From assembly GCA_905221605.1 (NCBI GenBank), contig CAJNDS010002202.1, positions 647,001 through 711,000 of the forward strand: a stretch of DNA of 64,000 bases, written 5' to 3'. Origin of the DNA: Symbiodinium natans (taxonomy: Eukaryota > Sar > Dinophyceae > Suessiales > Symbiodiniaceae). Shown piece after piece: positions 38,406 to 48,600 of the stretch (the stretch's first letter is position 1; the number at the start of each line of letters is the position of its first letter). The notes below the pieces were generated by a model that saw only the letters and a list, made by a program, of their open reading frames with translations, did not search any database and had not been told where the DNA came from. The translations under genes and the position numbers were made by a program.

Positions 38406-39208
38406 TCGCGTTAACTTCGTTTCTGAAATTAAGCTCCAAGGTTACTCATAGCTCAGCCAACCAAAAACTCGAGGGCCTTGAGGTTCCGTTCTAACGAAAA
38501 CCTAAATGCATAGCTAAACCCCCAAACTGGGCCCCAAACCCAAAACTCTAAGCCCACTTCAAGACCTGCAACAACCGTAAAAGGAGCCTAGCTGGGCCAC
38601 CCTGAAACAACCCCAAAACTAGCCTATCTGCAGCCCAAACCCCAATACCAAGCCGATCTGGGCCAACAACCTAAACCCTGTACGGCAGGCAAACCCAATT
38701 CCAAGCCCCTAAACCCTTAAACCTGGCCCTAAACCCGAAACTCCAAACAGGGTGCAGGCTAAACCAGCTCAAAAGACAGCCGAACCCCCCAAAAAAAACC
38801 CTATCTGGCCCAGATAGGGTTGCTTGGCTGACAAAGGACAGCCAGCCCCAATTCCAAGCCCCCAAACCCTTAAACCCACCCAACCCAAAGCCCAAAACTC
38901 TGAAGAAAAGCAAGCCATCAGGGCCAGAAAAAAGGCCAATCCAGCCAAAGCGAGTGTTTGTGGAGGGTTTGGGTCCTAGGGCATGTTGGTGGCTAACCAG
39001 GTGCTTAATTTAAATGTGGCTCGAGTTCGGATTTCTGACGTCACAAATGTGGCGCTAGTTTCAAATTGACGTCTCTGACGTCACTATCATTTTGTACAGT
39101 TTAGGGTGACCAGAAACCCCTAAACCCGAACCCTAAACCCTAAACCCTTAACCCTAAACCCCAAACCCTAAACCCTAAACCCTAAACCCTAAACCCTAGA
39201 CCATAAAC

Positions 39209-39261
39209 CGCTGGGAGCCTGAAAGGCGTTGGTGGCGAAGCCAAGCGCCCCGCGGAAGCCC
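39209..39261 (-). other. Exon-like island
   Basis: GAGCCAG|G, GFRGALGFATNAFQAPS, |GTTTATGG. CCCTAAA array on the donor side, TTTAGGG on the acceptor side. Unassigned. Confidence 0.28.
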
Positions 39262-39539
39262 CTGGCTCCGAATTTGGGGGAGTTCGATTTAGGGTTTAGG
39301 GTGTAGGGCTTAGGGTTTAGGGTTTAGGGTTTCGGGTTTAGGGTTTAGGGTTTAGGGTTTTCGGTTTAGGGATTCGGGTTATGTCTTCAAGCTCTCAGGC
39401 GACTCATTCGCGAAGAGCCTCGCAACCTGGAATCGGTGTTGGAACAGACCCACTAGCCGCTAGGGGTTTAGGGTTTAGGGTTTAGGGTTTAGGGTCTCAG
39501 TAGTAATAATCAAAGCGATAATATTACAACCCCCTACCA

Positions 39540-39660
39540 CACCCCCCCCCCCCCCCCCCCGCAAAAAAAAAGAAAGATAATAATAATATATGATAATAAA
39601 AGAAAAATAACAAATAAACACATAAAACATAATGAAAAATAAATAAATAAACAAATAACA
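39540..39660 (-). repeat. Poly-C, poly-A and AAT-rich tract
   Basis: About 18 C, then A-run, then AAATAA-type repeats. 38410-39120 before it is unique C-rich sequence without an assigned gene. Confidence 0.88.
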
Positions 39661-39854
39661 AAACAACCCTGAACCCTAAACCCTATAAACCCGAGATACT
39701 TCCTGCTTCCTAGCCCTAAACCCTAAACCCTAAACCCTGAACCCTAAACCCTATAGACCCGAGAAGGCTTGAGGTCTTTAGGCCTCGGGCTTGAAAACCC
39801 CACGGGGCTCACCCTTAAACAGGCCATTCCTTCTCGCGCGGTTTTGGGATGCAG

Positions 39855-39949
39855 AGGTTTAGGGTTTAGGGTTTAGGGTTTAGGGTTTAGGGTTTAGGGT
39901 TTAGGGTTTAGGGTTTAGGGTTTAGGGTTTAGGGTTTAGGGTTTAGGGT
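39855..39949 (+). repeat. TTTAGGG array
   Basis: Thirteen uniform units. 39950-40500 is unique and decayed repeat. Confidence 0.95.
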
Positions 39950-40526
39950 CTCAGTAACCCTAAACCCTAGACCCTTAAAACACAAAGTTTGGCTTCAGAC
40001 GCCTGGAATTGGTCACTCTAGGAGTCGGAATACGTACAAATCGTGTTCCCTTATGGCCCCTACAGAAGTCTACCCTTCATCACTCCCCGAAAACCCTATT
40101 CTAGCTAATGAGGTCCCCCACTATTACCCTAAACCCTAAACCCTAAACCTAAAATCATAATTTCTTGCGGCCACTTAACTCGACAATTCTAACCCCCAAA
40201 CGCTTCACCTCAGGGCAGACCCCTGACACCCTTAGCATCCCTAGACCTTCCACCCCAAACCCTAAACCATTTTAGGGTTTAGGGTTTAGGGTTTAGGGTA
40301 GCCATAATAAGTATAGTATCGTACTCATCGTCGTTTTGCCATGACCTGGAAAGCAAAGCGCAACCTACTGCACATCCAGGTCCTGAACCTTCAACCCTAC
40401 ACTCACCAGCGATAAACCCTAAACCCGAAACCCTAGGCCTCAAACCTGTCGGGGAAGAGCCAAAACAAACGACCCTAGCCCTAAACCCTAAACCCTAAAA
40501 CCTGTCGGGCAACTGCCAAAACAAAC

Positions 40527-40649
40527 CAGCAAGGCGCCCGGGAAGTGCCAGCGGCAAGGCCCAGTGCAGCACGCGTCCCATGGCTTCGGGCCCTTGAGAA
40601 GCTGTCGGCTCTTGCCGAGCGGGCGCTTCTCCGCTGGTTTGGGGATGAG
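40527..40649. other. Exon-like island, best single open block on + strand
   Basis: + strand 40530-40649: AACCAG|, exactly 40 codons including LRALEKLSALAERALLRWFG, |GTTAAGGGTTTAGGG. The minus strand is also open (EKRPLGKSRQLLKGPKPWDA). Stands between the two minus-strand genes; could belong to a + strand gene. Confidence 0.35.
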
Positions 40650-41780
40650 GTTAAGGGTTTAGGGTTTAGGGTTTGGGGTTTGGGGTTTAGGGTGTGAGTA
40701 TGGTCTCCAACATATGAGCTCTTGAGATAAAACTGCAAGCGTCTGAGCCTAAACTGAGGGATATGCACCCAACCTCTTGGACACACAGGCGCCTCTCGTG
40801 CACACACCACCTGGACCTAGGGTTTAGGGTTTAGGGTTTAGGGTTTATAGGGTATAGGGTTTAGGGTTTCGGGTTTAGGGTTTCGGGTTTCGGGTTTAGG
40901 GTTTAGGGTTTAGGGTTAGGGTGACCCAAGAGTAACCTAGGTAAAGGGGAGAATAAGGGAACCTAGACACAAACAACAAGGTAATCAGGGCCTGCTCTGG
41001 GCCTTGGCAGCTTCACTCTGAGCCAATATGAAACCCATTCATTTTCATGTTCCCTGGCGCGGATTCAAAACGAAACTTAGAAAGGAATTCCTTAAAGGGA
41101 CCAATCACTTCCCCCTACATTGTGACACCACAAGCTGTCCGGACGAAAAACTAGCATCAAGGGTGGCAACATTTGACGGCTTGTCCGAAGGCCTGAACGT
41201 CTGGTAAAAACTGTTTAAATTAAGGGGAGTTCGAGGGAAGGGATGGTGAGCACCAAGAACCCGAAAAACCTAAAACCTACACAGAAAACTTGAAATCTAA
41301 ACCGACTCAGGTATTGGGTTTTAGGTTTGCGGCACCCTGCACCCTCAACCCACCCTAAACCCTAAACCCCAAACCCTAAAACCTAAACCCGAAACCCTAA
41401 ACTTGGCCCTAAACCTTAACTGAACCCCGAATCCCAAGCCCCAAATAACCCCCAAACTCTGGATATGTGCCCTTCACTGGGGAAGCCTTGTAGCCTGAAA
41501 TTCCCAGAAGGGCCCATACTTCGGAATAAGGGACCATGTAGCTTCCCTTAGAACAAGGAGGCACCCATGAAGGGCTGTTGGGGATTTAGGGGGGGTAGGG
41601 TTTAGGGGTTTAGGGTTTAGGGGGCTCAGGGGATCTAGGGGTCTTAGGATTTAGGGGCTTCGGGTTTAGTTTGGCAAGGGTGCGGATTTCAGGAGTTCGC
41701 AAACCCCCCTCCCCCTCCCCGCCCCCAAACCCTAAACCCTAAAACCTAAAACCTAAAACCTAAACCCTAAACCCCGTCAC

Positions 41781-41847
41781 CAAGAACGACTGTCTTCCGC
41801 ATCTTTCGCCGAGGGCACACGGAGAAGTTCCGAAGCTCCCGAACGAC
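41781..41847 (-). other. Exon-like island
   Basis: CCCTAAAG|G, where the repeat supplies the AG, then VVRELRNFSVCPRRKMRKTV, |GTGACGGGG. Unassigned; lies between the two recognised genes. Confidence 0.3.
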
Positions 41848-42478
41848 CTTTAGGGTTTAAGGTTTAGGGTTTAGGCTTTAGGCTTAGGGCTTAGGGCTTA
41901 ACTAGGGTTTCGGGTTTAGGGTTTATGGTTTAGGGTTTAGGGGGATTTAACGATACAAGGTGCCTCCTTCCCTCATTCTCTACTCGTGAACCAGCAGGTC
42001 ATTGAGTTGTAATTGCTGGCAACGTGTCTCGGACACTTGCCCTCTCAGTTTGCTGGCTCTTCGTAGGGGCTTGGGAGTTTAAATCTAGGGTTTCGGGTTT
42101 AAGGGTTTGGAGTTTGGGGTTTAGGGCTTGGGGTTTTGGGTTCAGGGTCATGGAAGCTTTTCCACCACCAATCTACCCCAGATATAACAAAAGGGAAGCC
42201 CCCGCTTCTCTAAACCCTTTTCGGAAAGCCCTGCAGGAGCTGAAGCATCCCTACCAGGATAAAAAGAGCTCAACATTGCCCAAGTTGATAGGGTTTTAGG
42301 GTTTAGGGTTTAGGGTTTAGGATTTAGGGTTTAGGGTTTAGGGAAATTGTCTAAACCCTAAGAAAGCGAGCTCTACGCGAAGAGCCAGCAAGTCAGATGT
42401 GGATACAACGCCGGCTTGGCAGGCACAAGGCTGCGGCCAAGGGCCGTTTCCAGAGCGTTGTCTTGTTGAGCATAGAAA

Positions 42479-42655
42479 CCCTGAACCCTAAACCCTAAAC
42501 CCTAAACCCTAGACCCTAGACCCTAGACCCTAAACCCTAAACCCTAAAACTTAAACCCTAAACCCTAAACCCTAAACCCTAAACCCTAAACCCTAAACCC
42601 TAAACCCTAAACCCTAAACCCTAAACCCTAAACCCTAAACCCTAAACCCTAAACT
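42479..42655 (-). repeat. CCCTAAA array with a CCCTAGA block
   Basis: About 25 units including three CCCTAGA in a row. The stretch 40905-41770 before the neighbouring island holds MITE scraps and decayed repeat. Confidence 0.93.
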
Positions 42656-43173
42656 AACCCACCCGGCGGCTCCAAGAAAGTGACCTATGGCTAGTTTGGG
42701 CTAGTTGGAACCCGGGGGATTGCAAGGCGTGATAGGGACTCATGCATTGTGCGGTTTAGGGTTTAGGGTTTAGGGTTTAGGGTGTAGGGTTTAGGGTTTA
42801 GGGTTTAGGGTTAGGGGTTTCGGGGTTTAGGGTCATGACACCTAAACCCTCAACCTCTGTTTCATCCCCGAAGCCGAGAAGCCCCTGCAGCCCTCAACTT
42901 GCAACACCCGGCGTCCGAACTTCTCACCCAAACCCTGCAAAGCTAAGGCGCAGCCCTCTAAACCCTAAACCCTAACCCTAAACCCTAGCCCTAAACCCTA
43001 AACCCTATGGCCCTAAACCCTCAACCCTAAACCCTAAACCCTGAACCCTGAACCCTGAACACCCTCCCCTCCCAACCCTAAACCTGAGTTCTAACAATTC
43101 CTGCGGAAAACGAAGCCCGCGGGACCTTCTACACCCTCCTTCGCACGGGGGTTCATGGGTAGCTCACCTTGAC

Positions 43174-43284
43174 TCGGCTGCTCTTAGCAGGGTAGCTATA
43201 AATGAAATTTTTAGCTGCCTTCTTAAGAAACCCAATAAACCCAAAAAGGCTAAAGATGTAAAGTTACAGTAAAGCACCACAAAG
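43174..43284. repeat. SINE-like repeat, copy 4
   Basis: CGGCTGCTCTTAGCAGGGTA to GTTACAGTAAAGCACCACAA. Confidence 0.7.
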
Positions 43285-43751
43285 TTGAGAACCTGCAGCT
43301 CCACGTCCATCAAGTTAAAAGAGTCGAGGGTTTAGGCTTTAGGGTTTACGGCTTGGGGTTTAGGGTTTAAGCCTACCACAAGAAACCGTCTTTTCGGCTT
43401 TGACTAGAACGCCCTGTGTAGGTGTCTTAAGCAACCTACCCAAACAAGTAGGCTTTGGGATGTTTAGGGTAAGCCATAAAACCTTGCTAAAAGCCTTGCC
43501 GGCCTGGTATTTGAATAGTCGCAAACTTGATAAACACCCTAAAACCTAAACTCTAAACCCTAAACCTTAAACCCTAAACCCGAACTCTAAACCCTAAACC
43601 CCTAAACCCCTACTTGACAAGAGCCCTGGGGTTTGGAGGTTTAAGGTGTTCGGTGGAGGCTTTAGGGTTTAGGTCTAGGAGGAGCGGAGCAACCCTGTGA
43701 CGCCACATGTTGTGGACAAGCTAAAGCCTAGGAACATGCATCCTATAGTAT

Positions 43752-43840
43752 CCCTAGGGCTCCAAGTACACAAATAATACCTACATTGGGGTCTAAAGTC
43801 AGTAAATAATACCTACTTTGGGCTATTCGGAGCCTTAGGG
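43752..43840. mobile_element. MITE family 6, 89-bp copy without telomeric insert
   Basis: CCCTAGGGCTCC...GGAGCCTTAGGG; two internal AAATAATACCTAC segments. Collinear with 57588-57697 except for 21 bp. Confidence 0.82.
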
Positions 43841-43910
43841 TATGGGGCTTAGGAGTTGGGGTTCAGGGGTTTAGGCTACAGGGTCATAGCTACCTTCTAG
43901 TTTGCCTGGG

Positions 43911-44014
43911 TAGCCCAGCAACCACATTATCATAAGGGCACCCTTTTTTGGGTTGGTTGTCTTTAGAAGGGAACCCATAACCAAAAACAAGGGTAAAGGG
44001 TAACACTGGGCTAC
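43911..44014. mobile_element. MITE family 5 copy
   Basis: TAGCCCAGCAACC...GGTAACACTGGGCTA with the AAGGGCACCCTTTTTTGGG palindrome. No telomeric repeat inside. Confidence 0.75.
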
Positions 44015-44129
44015 CATGTTGCAAGAAACCCTGCCAACAACTACCCATGTATCTCCCCATTCTCAGGAGAACATGGCATCCATCTTCTCCAAGAGAGCGC
44101 GCGCCTTGGACAACACAAGGGGCTTATGA

Positions 44130-44285
44130 CAGGGCTTATGGATTAGGGATTAGGGGCGAGGGTTTAGGTTTGGGGGTTAGGGTTTAGGGTTTAGGGCGTA
44201 GGGCTTAGGGCTTAGGGCTTAGGGCTTAGGGCTTGGGGTTTAGGGTTTGGGGTTTAGGGTTCAGGGTTCAGGGTTTAGGGTTTCG
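44130..44285 (+). repeat. Variant TTTAGGG array
   Basis: Runs of CTTAGGG then GTTTGGG variants. 44290-44740 is unique with a short palindrome (CTACTGAGTACTGAGTAG). Confidence 0.85.
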
Positions 44286-44742
44286 GATCCAGTGGTTACA
44301 GGATGGGGCTCATATGCCTCACCATGAGTAGCACGGCAACCGAACAGTTCAAAGTCCTAAGGGCCAACCAGAAGACAGCCACGTGGTCCCGTAATCTGGG
44401 CCCTTAAGTGGGGACCCCTTATATGCCCCGTATATAACCCTACATTACCCAAGGGCCCATACTTCAGAACTCTGTAAAGGCGGTAAGGAACCAATTTCAG
44501 GGACCGTGTAACTACCCGTAGACAAGCAAAGAAAAAGGTATCCTACGTTGCTTCCCGAGATGCCCTAAACTTTGCACTTGAAGTATGTACTTTGCAAGTC
44601 CCGCAGAAGTCCGAACTTGAGGGTCAGGATGGGGACTTAGGGCTTACCTGTGACCTTATAATGTAGCCACAGCTTTAAGGGATATACCTACTGAGTACTG
44701 AGTAGGGGGTACTTGCTACTAAGCTGCTGTAGGTAGATAGGG

Positions 44743-45051
44743 TCTAGGGTTTAGGGTTTAGGGTTTAGGGTTTTAGGGTTTAGGGTTTAGGGTTTAGGGT
44801 TTAGGGTTTAAGGTTTAGGGTTTAGGGTTTAGGGTTTAGGGTTTAGGTTTAGGGTTTAGGGTAGGGTTCAGGAAGTTTGGGGACTGCCAGTTTGAGCTCG
44901 AGGTCTGGGTTGGTGGCAGTCAATCCACGGAGGCGTGATGCAAGGCACGCTGCTTGGCTGCGCGCAAAAACCCTAAACCCTAAACCCTAAACCCTAAAAC
45001 CCTAAAACCCTAAACCCTAAACCCTAAACCCTAAACCCTAAACCCTAAACC
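44743..45051. repeat. Inverted telomeric arrays forming an intron-sized hairpin
   Basis: TTTAGGG 44743-44864 and CCCTAAA 44969-45051 enclose a 104-bp loop. As a minus-strand intron it starts G|GTTTAGGG. Confidence 0.85.
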
Positions 45052-45105
45052 GCAGCATGAAGTCGTCTTTATTGAGCAGGGTTCCTTGTCGAAAGAGCCC
45101 TGTGC
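45051..45105 (-). other. Exon-like island before a hairpin intron
   Basis: CATAAG|G, LFRQGTLLNKDDFMLR, then G|GTTTAGGG with 11 repeat units. Another minus frame (LDFIEEHIHKAQGSF) is open slightly upstream. Could be the exon after ATP-grasp-like exon F. Confidence 0.33.
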
Positions 45106-45301
45106 CTTATGAATGTGCTCCTCGATGAAATCGAGTTGGCCTCAACTTGCCTGTTTAGGGTTTAGGGGTTGTTTAGGGTTTAGGGTTTAGGGCATAGGCT
45201 TTGGGGTTTAGGGTTTAAGGATTAAAGCCGTTAGTTCTGGAATACTTCGACGCCAAGCCCATCCGAGCTCCAGCAACCCCGGGCGAAAACCACTCTAGGG
45301 G

Positions 45302-45535
45302 TTTAGGGTTTAGGGTTTAGGGTTTAGGGTTTAGGGTTTAGGGTTTAGGGTTTATTACCCCTACACAAAAACCTGAACCCTCAACCCTCAACCTCCAACC
45401 CTAAACCCTCAACCCCGAAACCCTAAACCCTGGGCCCTAAACCCTAAACCCTAAACCCTAAACCCTAAACCCTGAACCCTAAACCCTAAACCCTAATTAA
45501 ACCCTAAACCCGAAACCCTAAACCCTAAACCCTGA
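45302..45535. repeat. TTTAGGG array then CCCTAAA array
   Basis: 45302-45353 and 45431-45535 with variants; the second runs to the donor of ATP-grasp-like exon F. Confidence 0.9.
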
Positions 45536-45537
45536 AC

Positions 45538-45605
45538 CAGCTCTCTTCTTCTCCAGGCCCCCCTGCGCGCTTCTTTGGGATGTCAAAGCTCAGGTCTCCC
45601 CCGAC
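45538..45605 (-). CDS. ATP-grasp-like gene, exon F
   Basis: Acceptor CGCCCAG|G, phase 0. Encodes VGGDLSFDIPKKRA and then Gly/Glu-rich residues. The donor is GTTCAGGG, leading into TTTAGGG; a GC donor after KK is also possible. Confidence 0.5.
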
Positions 45606-48600
45606 CTGGGCGTTCAAGGTTTAGGGTTTAGGGTTTAGGGTTTAGGGTTTAGGGTTTAGGGTTTAGGGTTTAGGGTTTAGGGTTTAGGGTTTAGGGTTTA
45701 GGGCTTCGCGATTCGGGACCCCAATAAGGTACCCCTCATTCCGGAAACCCCCGACCTCAGAGGAGCTGCAGGCTTTTTGGGGGCTTGGGGGCTTACGGTC
45801 TTAGGGTTTGGGGTTTAGGGTTTGGTGTTTGGGGTGTAGGGTTTAGGGTTTGGGGTGCAGGGTTCAGGGTTGAGGTTTAGGGTTTAGGTTTAGGGATTGG
45901 GGTTTAGGGTTTTGGGGCTTGGGGTTCAGGGTTGCAGGTTCAGAGTTTGGGGTTCAGGGTTTGGGGTGTATAGGGTTTGGGGTTCAGGGTGCCCCAGGAA
46001 CGGTTTTTCCGCAGGTTATTTCAAAACCCTATGAGGCGCTTCGTGTTCGGGCCTTAGGGTTTAGGGACTCCTAAACAAGATTGCCTTGGCACCATTGTGT
46101 AAGGATCCCTAAACCCTAAACCCTAAACCCTAAACCCTAAACCCTAAACCCTAAACCCTAAACCGGTTACTTACCAGGTCGTCAACTGCCATCCAGACAG
46201 GCCCTTTGACCTCCGGCTCTCGAGCCGCGGCAACCGGGGCTTAGGGGCTTAGGGGTTTATAGGGGTTTAGGGGTTTAGGGGTTTAGGGGTTTAGGGGTTT
46301 AGGGTTTAGGGTTTAGGGTTTAGGGTTTAGGGTTTAGGGGTTTGGCATCCCGCAGACTTCTATTAGAACCGATGCATCCCACGCAGCGGATGTTCATCGC
46401 GCCGGCTTCGGTCAGGACGCTGTGCGTTTGGGACCTTTCAGCTTGCCCACCCTGACACGGTGCCTAACGAGAAACGAAAATTTCCAAAAGAATCCGGAAA
46501 AAGAAACTCCACGCAAATCCACGTTTTTTAGGCCTCACATACGCCTTTGACCCAGCGAACTTGAGCTTTGTTTCCAGGCTTGGGCAGCTTTGCCAGCACC
46601 ACTTCGCCAAACGCACACAGGTCTCCTGTGTAGTTGTAGTCGGTGCCGTTCATAGCACGGAAAGGAGTGCACCCGTCGCTGTTTTTGGGTAGGGTTTGGG
46701 GTGTTGGGGTTCAAGGGTTGAGGCGTGTGTGTTTTGTTGGATTAAGTGGCTTAGGGCTCACAGGGTTTAGGGTTTGCAGGGGTCAGGGGTTCAAGGTTTA
46801 GGCTTTAGGGTTTGGGTTTTAGGGCTTGGGGCTTTCGAACTTTTGGGTTCTGCAGCCCTTCCAAGCCCATAATTGGGGTTGTGCAGATGCCGACTGACCC
46901 CAATCCCCCAAACCCGATTTCTTGACTAGGGTTTAGGGTTTGGTTTAGGGTTTAGGGTTTCGGGCTTCGGGCTTCGGGTTTCGGGTTTACGGTTTGTAGG
47001 GCTTGGGGGAAGCTGCCTTCATGTCTATTTCCTCGGCCATAGACCCTAAATAAAAGACACCAACCTCAAACACAAGCACCGGTCTACTCTGGGCAAGCCC
47101 TGAACCCTGCGAGCCATAAATCTAGGAGTTATACCTGGGAGTCTTCGGGGGGTCCCTTTTTCAAGATCACTACGGGAAAATAGTCCCTTTTTCGGGAACT
47201 AAGGGCCACCCGAAACCCTAAACCCCAAACCCTAAACCCTAAACCCCCCGTAAAACCCTACAAGGGGATCCCGTTTCACTCCTCTCAGCCCCACGCGCGC
47301 GGGTTCACCTCGAAGATACAAATGCTGCCGTCGGCCCGCAGCTTGTAGTTGAAGTTGCAAATCCCGCCTTCTTGCTTAGGGTTTAGGGGTTTAGGGGTTA
47401 GGAGTTAGGGGTTTAGGGGTTTAGGGGCTGAGGGGTTGAGGGGTTTAGGGTTTGGGGTTTAGGGTTTAGGGTTTAGGGGTTGGGGTTTGGGGATTGGGGT
47501 TTGGGGCTCATTCGGGAGATCTAGGGTTTAGGGGAGGGGTTCAAGGCTGAGAGTGCGGTTTAAGGTTGAGGGAGGATTGAGGATGTAGGGAGGTTAGGGG
47601 GGAGTTGCAAGTGTCCAGGGTTTAGGGTTTAGGGTTTAGGGTTTAGGGTTAGGGTTTAGGGTTTAGGGTTTAGGGTTCTCCAGAGCTGATCGAGGGCAGG
47701 GGGAGGTTGCTGTTTTGTGGGCTGTCGGGCTTTGATTTGATGGCTGAGGCTGTTGGGGTGTTGCATTACCCTAAACCCTAAACCCTAAACCCTAAACCCT
47801 AAACCCTAAACCCGAAACCCTAAACTCTAAACCCTAAACCCTAAACCCTAAACCCTAAACCCTAGTGGGGAAGTGAGGGTTTCGGGTCGAAGCCTTTCAG
47901 GTTTGGGCTTGAGGTAGCGGGGGAGTTTGGGGTTGAGGGTCGGGGGTTCAGAGTTGAGGGCTGTAGGGTGTCAATTGAAGGGTAGGTGTGTTTCGTCAAG
48001 CAATACCATAAGCACGGCAGCACACCGGATCTCAACCCTAAACCCTAAACCCTAAACCCTAAACCCTACACCCTAAACCCTAAACCCTAAACCCTAAACC
48101 GCCTAAACCCTCAACACACAAGCCTGGCCAAGATAAACTAGACATGCCCAAGCCCTCTGGATTGGGGGGTACCTTTGGGGGTAAAACCTCAGGGGCACGA
48201 TGATGCGAGCTAAGGTTTACGGTTAAGGGTTAAGGGTTGAGGGTTAAGGGTTGAGGGTTGAGGGTTGAGGGTCTAGGGTTTAGGGTTTAGGGTTTAGGGT
48301 TCAGGGTTCAGGGTTTAGGGTTTCGGGTTTAGGGTTTAGGGTTTAGGGTTTAGGGTTTAATAAGGCTGTTTAAGGTTTAGGATTTGGGGTTTAGGGTTTA
48401 GGGTTGAGGGTTTAGGGTTTAAGGCTGTTTAGGGTTTAGGGTTTAGGGTTTAGGGTTTAGGGTTTAGGGTTTAGGGTTTAGGGTTTAAGGTTAGGCTAAG
48501 CTGTCGGCTGAAGCCCACGAGGAACTTCTCCATGATCTGCAGGTGCTCAGCCTTTGGCTTAGTTAATTATAGGGTTTAGGGTTGAGGGTTTAGGGTTTAG

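Noticed and set aside
37749..38414. A 221-codon ORF
   Set aside because: It runs over the degenerate 21-bp repeat; other frames are equally open on both strands.
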